The notes beneath the pieces were generated by a model. It ran no database searches, was not told the origin of the DNA, and was given only the letters and a program-made list of their open reading frames with translations. A program made the translations under genes and the position numbers. Shown one piece after another: positions 26,114 to 34,900 of a DNA stretch of 64,000 bases. This DNA is from Sandaracinus sp. (GTDB lineage: Bacteria > Myxococcota_A > Polyangia > Polyangiales > Houyiibacteriaceae). Positions within the stretch are counted from its first letter, which is position 1. Every line of letters starts with the position of its first letter. The stretch spans positions 1 through 64,000 of the forward strand of contig JACKEH010000017.1 of NCBI GenBank assembly GCA_020633125.1, in the 5' to 3' direction.

Positions 26114-28726
26114 TCAGCCCTCGTCGACTCCCTCGTCCACGTCCCCGTCGGCGTCGCCTTCGGCTTCCTCCTCGAGCGCCTCGAGCAGCTCGTCCCGGCT
26201 CACGCCCCACGGCGCGTCGGTGCCGTGGAAGTGGCGCCACAACGCGCGGCTGAGCCCGGGTTGCTCGTCGGGAACGGAGAAGTCCCAGCGCATCGACTGC
26301 GCCTCGAACGAGCTGCGGGTGCCCCCCGGGTTGTTCTCCTCGGGCCACCGTCGCGGAATCGCCTCGTAGGGCGTGAAGTCCGGGGTGCTCGTGAAGAGGT
26401 CGTACATCGGCGCCGCGTTCGCCCAATAGGCGTTCAGGGGCGTCTCGACCCCGAGGATGAGCTGAATGGTCCGCCAGATGCTCGACTCGTTGTAGTGCAC
26501 GCTCGAGACGTAGCCGCGCTTGACCCAAGGCGAGATCACGAGGGTCGGGGCGCGGTGGTTGTCGACGTGATCGCCCCCGTCCTGCGGGTCGTCCTGGATG
26601 ATGAAGACCGCCGTCTCGGGCCAGAAGCTCGAGTGGCTGATCGCGTCGACCAACGCGCCGATCGCCGCGTCGTTGTCCGCGATCATCGCCGAGGGCGTCG
26701 GCCGACCCGGCTGCCCGCCGAAGGTGTGGTCGTTCGGGAGCAAGACGTACGTGAACTGGTTGAGCGCGCAGGTGCGCTGCCAGCGCCGCTCGAGGAAGCG
26801 GACCTTGTCCACGTCCGGGACACCCATGTTGTAGACGACCCCGGGGAACGAAGCGTTCGGGGCGAGCGCGCGGCTCGACACGATCTCTCCGTAGTTCGTC
26901 GCGGTGATGCCGTTGTCGACGAGCCAATCGAAGGCGCTGCCTTCCTCGGGGTAGCCGTAGTCCTGAATGCCGGCGGGCGGCACCGTCCAAAAGCCGCGGC
27001 CCCAGGTCGTCAGCCAGCTGCGCTCGATGAAATCCGTGGTGCGGCCCATCGTGGTCCACACGTGGCCCTGCACGGATTGTTCGGCGAGCGAGTAGTAGTT
27101 GTCGGGCAACGCGAAGGTGCGCGCGAGCTCGCGGGTGTTCGGCACGACCTGCTCGATGCGGTCGCTCGGGATGAGCACGAGGCTCGGATCGCCGTTGCCG
27201 TGCGGCGCGCCGGACGCGTCGGTGAGGTCGCCGAAGTACGCGTCGTAGGTCTTGTTCTCACGCACGACGAGGATGACGTGGCGAATGCGCGGCGAGGGTC
27301 CCGCGCCCGGCTGGGGAATCGGGTAGTCGTCTTCCGCGCCGTCCGGGCAGTCGACCCGGTGGAAGCGCGTCGCGCGGTCGTTGTTGCGCGCGATCTCGAG
27401 ATCCCATCGCGCGAGCGCTTCGTCGCCGAGCTCTTCGGGCGCGATCACCGCGACCGAGCCTCCGACGAGATCGAGGATGTCCGTGCGCGAGGGATCCGTG
27501 TTGGCTCCCGTTCCTTCGTGTTTGCCGACGACCACGACGAGGCGCCCGTCGTCGAGCGCGCGCACGTCGGTCGGGTACCACATCGTCGGCACGCGCCCGA
27601 TGCGCGTCCAATCGGTGGTGGCGAAGACGTCGATCGCGTTTTCGCCTGCGCTCACCGCGTAGAAGCGCGTTCCGTCCGGCGAGAAGGTGCCGGCCGAAGG
27701 CGACGCGCCGCGGGGCGCGGTCTCGCCTTGGAGGAAGAGCTGGCGGGTGCGCATGCGGGTCGCGGTGTCGACGATCGAGAGGCTGTCGCTGTCGCTGTCG
27801 GCGACGACGAGCAGGCTGCCGTCCGCCGAGAGCGCGAGCCCCTCGGGGTTCTTGCCGACCGGAATCGGCGTGCCCGCCGTGCCGGCGCCGAGCTCGACGG
27901 GGATGACCGCCCCTTGCGACCAGAGCGAGACGTAAGCCGTGGCGTCGCTCGGTCCGGTGTGAGGCGCGACGACCAAGCCGTAGGGCAAGGAGCCGTTCGG
28001 CAGCGAGACGCGACGCACCTCTTCGCCGTCGACGACGTCGTAGACGACGAGCTGGTTGCCGAACATCAACGTGGCGACGAGCGTGCGGTCGTCGTCGAGC
28101 AGCGCGAGCGAGCTGACGTATCCGTCGCTGGTGTCGGTCGCGAGCCGAATCGAAGGCGCGTCGGTGAGCTGCCCCGTCGCGGTGTCGAAGTCGTAGACCC
28201 GGACGAGGTTGCTGCCGCCGCCGCTGACGAACACACGGTCGCCCGTGGACGTCGCCGCGAGGCCGAGGAAGAGCGCTTCGTCGGAGCGCTCGCGCAGCGT
28301 GCGTTGATCGACGACCGCCCCGGTGTCGAGGTTCACGACGCTGAGCTGTTCGAGGTCGACGCCACCGTCCGAGACGATCGCGAACGGCGAGTCGGCGACG
28401 CGACGCGCGGACATCGGAAAGCCGGGCAGCTCGATGTGCCTGCCGACACGCAGCACACGTCGTGCGCCGGGGACCACGTAGGCGTCCTCCCCGTCGTCGC
28501 CCACGGGCAAGGTCGGGTCGTCCAGGTCGTCGACGATCACCGCTTCGCAGCGACCGGTCGTCGGTGCGGGAAACGTCTCTCGGCGACACTCCGGGCCGGC
28601 GTCGGCGCCTCCGCCGTCTTCCGGCGCGTCGGGCAATCCGGCGTCGGGAAGGAGCGGATCGCTCTTCTCGCCCGGGCAAGCGAGCGCAAGCAGCAGAGGG
28701 AGCACCGCGAGGGAACGACGAAGCAT
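26114..28726 (-). CDS. Lipoprotein with a YVTN-like beta-propeller and a phosphoesterase domain
   Basis: 870 residues from ATG 28726. The lipobox is LALAC, followed by a Gly/Asp/Ala linker. Residues ~85-430 are repeated strands of the VVAPHTGPSDATAYVSLW and GLALSADGSLLVVADSDSDSLSIVDT kind, a seven-bladed propeller of the YVTN class. From ~490 the protein is a phosphoesterase of the phospholipase C/acid phosphatase type: RHVILVVRENKTYDAYFG near the start, VFIIQDDPQDGGDHVDNHRAPTLVISPWV toward the end. An acidic tail (ELLEALEEEAEGDADGD) closes it. It should act outside the cell on phosphate esters; the substrate is unknown. It is a monocistronic gene in a 50-base gap from its downstream neighbour. 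Confidence 0.88.
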   Translation of the reverse strand: MLRRSLAVLPLLLALACPGEKSDPLLPDAGLPDAPEDGGGADAGPECRRETFPAPTTGRCEAVIVDDLDDPTLPVGDDGEDAYVVPGARRVLRVGRHIELPGFPMSARRVADSPFAIVSDGGVDLEQLSVVNLDTGAVVDQRTLRERSDEALFLGLAATSTGDRVFVSGGGSNLVRVYDFDTATGQLTDAPSIRLATDTSDGYVSSLALLDDDRTLVATLMFGNQLVVYDVVDGEEVRRVSLPNGSLPYGLVVAPHTGPSDATAYVSLWSQGAVIPVELGAGTAGTPIPVGKNPEGLALSADGSLLVVADSDSDSLSIVDTATRMRTRQLFLQGETAPRGASPSAGTFSPDGTRFYAVSAGENAIDVFATTDWTRIGRVPTMWYPTDVRALDDGRLVVVVGKHEGTGANTDPSRTDILDLVGGSVAVIAPEELGDEALARWDLEIARNNDRATRFHRVDCPDGAEDDYPIPQPGAGPSPRIRHVILVVRENKTYDAYFGDLTDASGAPHGNGDPSLVLIPSDRIEQVVPNTRELARTFALPDNYYSLAEQSVQGHVWTTMGRTTDFIERSWLTTWGRGFWTVPPAGIQDYGYPEEGSAFDWLVDNGITATNYGEIVSSRALAPNASFPGVVYNMGVPDVDKVRFLERRWQRTCALNQFTYVLLPNDHTFGGQPGRPTPSAMIADNDAAIGALVDAISHSSFWPETAVFIIQDDPQDGGDHVDNHRAPTLVISPWVKRGYVSSVHYNESSIWRTIQLILGVETPLNAYWANAAPMYDLFTSTPDFTPYEAIPRRWPEENNPGGTRSSFEAQSMRWDFSVPDEQPGLSRALWRHFHGTDAPWGVSRDELLEALEEEAEGDADGDVDEGVDEG

Positions 28727-28753
28727 GGGCGGAGGGTCTCAACTCGTCGGGTC

Positions 28754-28866
28754 AGGGGGAAGCCCCCTCACTTCGGTGAACGTGACGGACGGGCAACGAG
28801 TCGCGCGGCGCTCGTGGGAAGTCGAGCCACGAGTCGCGCGGCGACGCACGGTCGGGAAGTCGAGCT
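28754..28866. repeat. Hairpin and 33-bp direct repeat in the divergent gap
   Basis: AGGGGG-AAG-CCCCCT (28754-28768) is a perfect hairpin. It is followed by two copies, starting at 28796 and 28829, of ACGAGTCGCGCGGCG, each ending in a GGGAAGTCGAGC tail. This region lies between the divergent lipoprotein (26114) and SixA-like (28985) genes and must also contain their promoters. No operator or riboswitch is recognised. Confidence 0.6.
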
Positions 28867-28984
28867 CGAGCCGAGCCGCCGAGTCGGGGGCTCGCAGGCG
28901 GCGGCATCACGCTCGCAGAACGGCGGCATCGCGCACGCCGCCGCCGAGCCGCACGGAGAAAACCTGGTAGGGTCGTGGACTCGC

Positions 28985-29464
28985 ATGAAGGTGCTGCTCA
29001 TCCGCCATTCGACCGCCGTCGGCCCCTACGAAGCGCCGACGGACGAGATGCGTTGGCTCAGCGGCGCGGGTCGTGCGCGCATGCGCCACGTCGCGGCGCT
29101 GGTGCGCGACGAGCTGGTGCCCACCCGCATCTTCACGAGCCCCCTCGCGCGCACGATTCAAACCGCGGATCTCTTGGCAGAGGGCGTGGGCTTCGAAGGC
29201 GCGGTCGAGGTGTGGCCGGCCCTCGCGGCCGAGCACGGGACGAGCGCCCAAGCGCTCGCGGCGCTCGACCACGCGCACGACCACGACGTGGTGGCGCTCG
29301 TCACACACGTGCCGAAGGTCGCGGTGCTCGCAGGTCATTTGCTCGGACGCGACCGCGTTCCGGAGTTCCAGACGGGCACCGTGCTCGCGTTGGAGCGAGA
29401 TGGCCGCGGCGCGCGGGAGCTCTGGACGCTCGATCCGGAGCGCATGCAGATCGTGCGTCGCTGA
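28985..29464 (+). CDS. SixA-like histidine phosphatase
   Basis: 159 residues. A histidine-acid phosphatase fold with LIRHSTA (catalytic His at ~8), TSPLARTIQTADLL (second active-site Arg region, ~52-65) and VALVTHVPKVAVLA (second His, ~105). SixA proteins remove phosphate from phosphohistidine in phosphotransfer proteins, so a signalling role in the cytoplasm fits. In most members the first motif is RHG; the Ser here is a mild variant. It stands alone. Confidence 0.87.
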   Translation: MKVLLIRHSTAVGPYEAPTDEMRWLSGAGRARMRHVAALVRDELVPTRIFTSPLARTIQTADLLAEGVGFEGAVEVWPALAAEHGTSAQALAALDHAHDHDVVALVTHVPKVAVLAGHLLGRDRVPEFQTGTVLALERDGRGARELWTLDPERMQIVRR

Positions 29465-29506
29465 AGTCGAAGCCCAGCGCCCGTTCGGCGGCGCCGGCTC
29501 CACGGC

Positions 29507-30739
29507 TCATGGAACCCACGTGCAGCGGAGGTACTCCTCGACCTGCACCACTTCCACCGGCGTGAGCGCCCGATCGTAGACACGCACCTCGGCGTACTGC
29601 GCGGCGAAGCGTCCACGTTCTTCGTCGTCGTGCGAACCGAGCCTCCAGCGCGCGGGCACGCCGATCGCGCCCGCGTTCAAGGGCCCGGCTCCCACGAGCA
29701 CCGAGTCGACCCAAAGGCCCCCCTGCGTCGACGCGCCGTTCTCGCGACGTCCACCGGTGATGACGTGAGGCCGCGCGTCGGCGATCGACCCCGACGCAAT
29801 CACGGCGGGCGTGTACGTGTTTCCTTCCGCCACCGACAAGCCCAACGTGCCGCCGTTCGCGACGAGCGCCATCGAAGGCGCGGCGCCCCCCGCAACGAAG
29901 CTGCCGAGGACGCAGGAACGATTTCGCGCGTTGCCCGTCGAGCGGTCGTCGTCGGTTCGAAGCACCAGGAAGAAGCTGACTTCGGTCGTGCCGAGGACCG
30001 GGTTCTCGAACGACACGAAGCTCTTGACGTCCGAGCGTGTGGCGACGGCGGGTAGCCCCAGTCCGAACGCGTCGGGTACCCACGTAGCCGCCGTCAACGT
30101 GGCGTCCCGTCCGAATCCACTCCGGTCGGGCCACACGGCGCCGCGGACGTCTCGCGCGTCGAGATGCAGCACCAACCCGGGAACGGATGGGGCTTCGCAG
30201 GTCGACGTGTTCGCATCGACGGCATCCGCGTCGACGAAAGCATCGACGCTCGCATCGTCCGGGACCTGCGCGTCGGCGCCGGCGTCGGGACCGACCCCTC
30301 CGTCGATTCCCTCCCAAGGCGCGAGCGACTCCGGAGGCACGTCGACCGAACGACAATCCCCTCGCTCGCAAGTGTCGGTCCCGCAGTCGAGGTCCACACA
30401 AGCCGAGGTGAGGAACAAGTCGACCCTTCGTGTCTGCTGCGCGACGAACGAGGTCCGGCGTCGCTGGCTCACCTGAGGTACGCCCGCGACCAAGGCCCGG
30501 GCCTCGATCTCGATCGGGCCCACCGGTCCGCCTCGACGCTCGATGGCCACGACACGTGGCAGCGGACCGTCGACCAAACGCGCTCGAGCCGTCTGCTCCC
30601 CGCCCGCGAGCCCCCGCACGACCACCTCGACCGTGTCGAGCTGGGTGGATGGCAGGTCGGAGTCGACCACCACCACGAGCTGCGTGGGGTCGGTCGGCGC
30701 GCACGCGGCGAGCATCGCGAAGAGGCAAACGTGCTTCAC
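29507..30739 (-). CDS. Lipoprotein: shared anchor module plus laminin-G-like lectin domain
   Basis: 410 residues from GTG 30739, which overlaps the partner gene's stop as GTGA. The lipobox is LAAC followed by APTDPTQLVVVVDSD. Residues ~15-120 form a beta-rich module ending in a Cys cluster (SACVDLDCGTDTCERGDCR). A similar N-terminal arrangement (DPATQVLVEIDAADD... CLDVTCPDDRTCEQGLC) occurs in the unlinked lipoprotein at 42741. A Gly/Ala/Asp linker leads to the C-terminal laminin-G/concanavalin-like sandwich (VPGLVLHLDARDVRGAVWPDRSG... GRFAAQYAEVRVYDRAL). Such domains bind sugars or proteins at the surface. It is coupled to the TPR-membrane partner upstream. Confidence 0.85.
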   Translation of the reverse strand: MKHVCLFAMLAACAPTDPTQLVVVVDSDLPSTQLDTVEVVVRGLAGGEQTARARLVDGPLPRVVAIERRGGPVGPIEIEARALVAGVPQVSQRRRTSFVAQQTRRVDLFLTSACVDLDCGTDTCERGDCRSVDVPPESLAPWEGIDGGVGPDAGADAQVPDDASVDAFVDADAVDANTSTCEAPSVPGLVLHLDARDVRGAVWPDRSGFGRDATLTAATWVPDAFGLGLPAVATRSDVKSFVSFENPVLGTTEVSFFLVLRTDDDRSTGNARNRSCVLGSFVAGGAAPSMALVANGGTLGLSVAEGNTYTPAVIASGSIADARPHVITGGRRENGASTQGGLWVDSVLVGAGPLNAGAIGVPARWRLGSHDDEERGRFAAQYAEVRVYDRALTPVEVVQVEEYLRCTWVP

Positions 30740-31560
30740 GGGCTCACCCCCTCCACGCGCCCCTCGAGCCGCGGTGGATCGAAGTTGCCGTTCACGCGCG
30801 GGTCGGCCTCTGGGCGGGTCGCGACGAGAATGCCGACGACGACCGCGCCGACCAGGAGCGCACCGACCGCACCGAGCGCGCCACCGAGACGGCGCTTGCG
30901 ACGCTGGGCCGACTGGCGGTGCGTCGCGAGCCGCGCTTCTTCTTCGAGCGCGCGCCGACGTTCTTCTTCGGCCGCGATCGCTTCGGGCGTGGGAAGCGGC
31001 GCCGCGACCTCGACGTGCACGCTCGTCTCCGCGCCCGCGACGACCGTCGCCGTGGCCCGTCCGGCCTGCTGCGCTCCCCGGAGGACCGTCAGGACACGCT
31101 CGCCGGGATCGACGGGAAACGCCATCCCACGAAGCGCCTCGGGGAGCGCCCGCCCGTCGACCTGAATCACCAACCCCGGTTCGTCGGGCGCGAGCACGAT
31201 ACGCAGCCGCCCGACGTTCGGCTCGAGCGCTTCGCGACGGAGCCGCGCGTTCTCTTTGACGTCGTCGGGGGCATTGGAGCGTTCGATCGCGTGAAGATTC
31301 TCGATCGCTTCGACGTAGCGCCCGAGCCGCGCCTGCGCCTCGGCGAGGTTGTAGGCGATGGGCGGCGCCCAGCGCAGGGTCAGCGCGCGCTGGAAACGAT
31401 CCGCGGCGGCCGCGTGATCGCCGGCCTCCGCCGCTTGAACCCCTTCGGCGAAGAGGGCGCGCGCCGCCGCGGTGCTGGCTTCGTCGCCGGCGGGTTGGGC
31501 CGCGGCGGGGGTGAGAAGCACGAGAGCGAGTGCGAAGGAAGCCAGGAGGCGAAAGCCCAT
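30736..31560 (-). CDS. Periplasmic TPR protein with a C-terminal membrane helix
   Basis: 274 residues from ATG 31560. Signal peptide (FRLLASFALALVLLTPAAAQ). TPR helices (~28-100; ALFAEGVQAAEAGDHAAAADRF... IAYNLAEAQARLGRYVEAIENL) are followed by a PEGA-like strand module (VGRLRIVLAPDEPGLVIQVDGR). A Glu/Arg-rich helix precedes one membrane helix (~230-250) and a short tail of about 20 residues. The layout matches the unlinked gene at 42106, and both are translationally coupled to a lipoprotein with a related N-terminal module. The pair probably forms one envelope complex. Confidence 0.83.
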   Translation of the reverse strand: MGFRLLASFALALVLLTPAAAQPAGDEASTAAARALFAEGVQAAEAGDHAAAADRFQRALTLRWAPPIAYNLAEAQARLGRYVEAIENLHAIERSNAPDDVKENARLRREALEPNVGRLRIVLAPDEPGLVIQVDGRALPEALRGMAFPVDPGERVLTVLRGAQQAGRATATVVAGAETSVHVEVAAPLPTPEAIAAEEERRRALEEEARLATHRQSAQRRKRRLGGALGAVGALLVGAVVVGILVATRPEADPRVNGNFDPPRLEGRVEGVSP

Positions 31561-31657
31561 GAGCCCCGTCAGGATAGCAAACGGGAGTCGGGGGTTCGAG
31601 GAAGCGGCGGAAGGCATTCGACGTGTGCCGCTCCGAAGTCGCGTTCGTCCTCGAGTA

Positions 31658-31834
31658 ACCTCCCGCAAGACGAACGAGCCCGCGCCTCGAGAAGGCACGG
31701 GCTCGTCGTGTCCGACGCGGAAGGCTCGGAGTCACCTCCCGCGCAGTTTCCTCGAGGCACCTTTCCCGCAAGACGAACGAGTCCGCGCCTCGAGAAGGCT
31801 CGGGCTCGTCGCGTCCGACGCGGAAAGCTCAGAG
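31658..31834. repeat. Duplicated ~75-bp terminator hairpin cassette
   Basis: Two near-identical stretches, 31658-31731 and 31759-31834, each contain a hairpin with arms ACGAGCCCG (or ACGAGTCCG) and CGGGCTCGT around CGCCTCGAGAAGG. The first hairpin spans 31674-31706. They lie downstream of the large minus-strand kinase gene, so serial transcription termination is the plausible role. The region 31561-31900 holds only this cassette and repeat element copy 2; I see no gene in it. Confidence 0.8.
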
Positions 31835-31903
31835 CGGGCTCCCACCAGCGAGCGCCACGACCGCTCGCGCGGATTCGAGCCGTGCGAGTGGTCGGCGCTC
31901 TCA
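31829..31903 (-). repeat. Dispersed composite-palindrome element, copy 2 (internally deleted)
   Basis: Bounded by TCAGAGCG (31829-31836) and CGCTCTCA (31896-31903), which are inverted repeats matching at 7 of 8 positions. Inside is a single imperfect hairpin with arms ATTCGCGCGAG-type and CTCGCACGGCTC-type (GCGCGGATTCGAGCCGTGCGAG). The two other hairpins of the family are missing. The right end is the stop codon of the kinase gene (31901-31903). Confidence 0.75.
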
Positions 31904-34900
31904 GGCGTCGATGGTGATGCCGAGCTTCTGACGGAGCTGCAGGTACTCCGGACTGACCGCGTAGAGGTAGAGCTCCTTGAGGCGCTCCTTCTGCGTGGCG
32001 GGATCGTCCGGGCTCGCCTTCACGAGCGCGACCGCGATCTCGAGGTCGTTCGACATCACGAAGCCGACCCGATCCGCGGTCATGTCCACCGCCGTGACCC
32101 AGCGCTTCATGTCGAGCTCCGGCGCCGCCGCGAGGAGCCGCGTCACGAGCGTCGTCACCTCGCTCTGCGCCGAGGAGGGCAGGTGCTGACGCAGCGCCGC
32201 GAGGTGCTCGTCGACCTTGTCACGGAGCGAGCCGGGCACCGGGAACTGTGGCGTCGCGAGCTTGATCGCCGCCAGAAGCCACGCGCGCAGGCCGCTACCG
32301 CTCGGCACGAGGTGCCGAAGGTAGTGACCCGGTCGGAAGTACGCGAGCTGACGCGCCGCGACGAACGCGAGCGCCTGTGCGGGACCACCCGCGAGCGCCG
32401 CCTGGCCCAGGCCGACCGCCGGCGGATCCGCGAAGATCACGCTGAGACCACCGCCGTCCTCGGCGAGGTAGTAGACGTCGGGAAGCTCGATCTGGGTGAC
32501 GCCGGCCACGTAGTGGAGCGTTCGCACCATCACGGACTCGTCATTCTCCGCGTCACGTTTCTGCGAGGCCGAGAGGTTGTAGGCCGCCAGCCCCTGCGAG
32601 CGCGTGGCGATCACCGCCGGCGTGATCGCCGCGAAGATGCCCGTCAGAAGCGGATCCTGATCGGGGTGCGTGACGTGGTTGAACCACACGTCCTCGTCGA
32701 AGAACTGCTGCGCCGCCGCGGGGTGCTTGCTGCGGTGCTTCTTGAAGAAGCCCTCTTCGTCGGGCCCCGCCATCGCGAGCGACTTGAGCGCCTGGCAGAC
32801 ACACCACGATTCGTCGGCGCGCTTGGCCTCCGTGTAGAGCTCCCGCAGCGCGCGGTAGCTCTCCATGCGGTAGGGGCTCGTCTTGAGGAGTTGCGCGTGT
32901 GCGTCGACCGCCTTGCGGAAGAAACGCTTCGGGTCGGCGCCGAAGATGTCGGCGAGCTTCTCGAGGCGACGACGGCTCTCGGGATCGAGCTCCTGCGCCT
33001 GCTCGTACGCTTCGGTGGCCTTGACCGCGTCGTCGAGCTTCTCCTCGTAGATCCCGCCGATCGCGTCCCAGAGCTTCGCGCGCTCTTCGGGCGATGCGCC
33101 GGCGCGACGCTCGAGCTGCCCTTGGTAGGCCTCGGCGAGGTCTTCCCAACGCTCGGCTTGCTCGAGACACGCGACGAGACCCATGAACGCCTTCTCGAGG
33201 GAGGGGTCGTTCTCGAGTGCCTGCGCGTAGTAGTCGGCGGCTTCTTCGACACGCGAGAGCTCGCCCTTCGCGATCGAGGCGGCCGTCAGGTAGTACTTCG
33301 CCTGCTGACCCGGCTCGTCGACGAGCTCCGCGATGCGGAGGATGACCTCGACGAGACGCGACCAATCCTTCGTCTCCGAATAGACCCCCATCAGCTTCGT
33401 GAGGAGGTTGCGGTCGTCGGGGATGATCTCGAGCGCCGCGACGAAGCTCTTGCTCGCCTTCTCGCGATCCGACAGCTCCTTGAGGAAGACGTCGCCGACC
33501 TCGACCAGGAGCTCGAAACGCTCGTCGTCGCCGGCGTGCTCCATGCGCTCGCGCAGCACCCGCACGACGTCGTTCCACTCCTTCTTCGTCGCGTGCAGAT
33601 CGCGCAACGAACGGAGCGGCGCCGGATCCTCGGGACGCAGCTCGGCCGCTTCGAGCAGCAGCTTCTTCGCGTCGTCCAGCTCGCCCGCGCGGCGAAGCGC
33701 GTCGCCCTGGCGGAACACACACTGACCGCGATCGCCCGGTTCGAGCGACGCGCCGTGATCGGCGAGGAAGCCGCGGTAGAGCTCCGCCGCCTCGTCCCAC
33801 TCTTCGGCTGCGTAGGTCGCGTCCGCGAGGCGCTCGAGCACCACGCGATCGTCCGGCGCGTAAGCCTTGGCGTTCGTGTAGGCGCGCTGCGCCTTGCCCC
33901 ACTCACCGAGCTTCCCGAACGCCTCGCCGCAACGAAGGCTGACCGCCTTCGCGTTCTCGGGCGTCATCTGGCTCGTGCGTGCGAGGAGTGGCTCGTACTT
34001 CTCGGCCGCTTCGGCGAAGTCGCCCGCCGCGAAGGCGAGGTCACCGAGACCACGCGCCGCCGGCGTGCACGTCGGGTCGAGCTCGAGCGCCCTCTCGAAG
34101 GAGGAGCGAGCGCGCGAGGGATCTTCGAGACGACCCTGGTAGAGGTGACCGAGCTCGGCGTGAAGCTGCGCCTTGCGGCTCTTGCCTTCGGCGACCTCGA
34201 TCTCGCGAAGCAAGAGCTCCGCGGCACCGTGCGCGTCACCCCGCGAGGCGTAGAGACGACGAAGCGCTTCGGCCGCGCCGCTGGTCTCGTCCACGTCGAG
34301 CGCGCGCTTGTAGCGCTCGATCGCGCGGTCGCGGTCGCCGGCTTCCTCGAGCATCTTGGCGGCCTCGACGAGACGCTCCGCCTTCTTCTTCGGATCCGAC
34401 TCGCCTTCCGCGAGACGCTCGACCGCTTCGACGGCAGCCGTGGCGTCGCCGGTCTGCGCACGAAGACGCGCCACGAGGCCGAGCGCCTCCGCGTGGTCCG
34501 GGCTCACCGCAAGCACCCGCTCGGCAAACGCGATCGCGCGGTCCGGCGCGCCGACGTCGACGAGCAAGGTCTTGGCGGCCTGGAGCAAGAGCTCCGTCTT
34601 GCGCAGCGAGTCTTCCGACGCGCGCGCGTGGCGCTCGAGCGTCGCCACCAGATCGTCGTAGCGCCCCTTCTGACGGTAGAGGCGCGCGAGCGCGGGGTTC
34701 GCGCCTTCGTGACCGGGGTCGAGCGCGACGACCTGCTCGTAGGTCGTGATGGCGGCGTCGCCGTCGAGCAGCTCTTCTTCTTGAATCGCGCCGATGTGCT
34801 CGAGGACGCCGACCTTCTGGCGAGGCGTCACGATGAGGTCGAGCTCCTGTTGGAGCACGTCGAGCAAGCGCGGGTAGTTGCTCGTGCGCGCGAAGATGCG

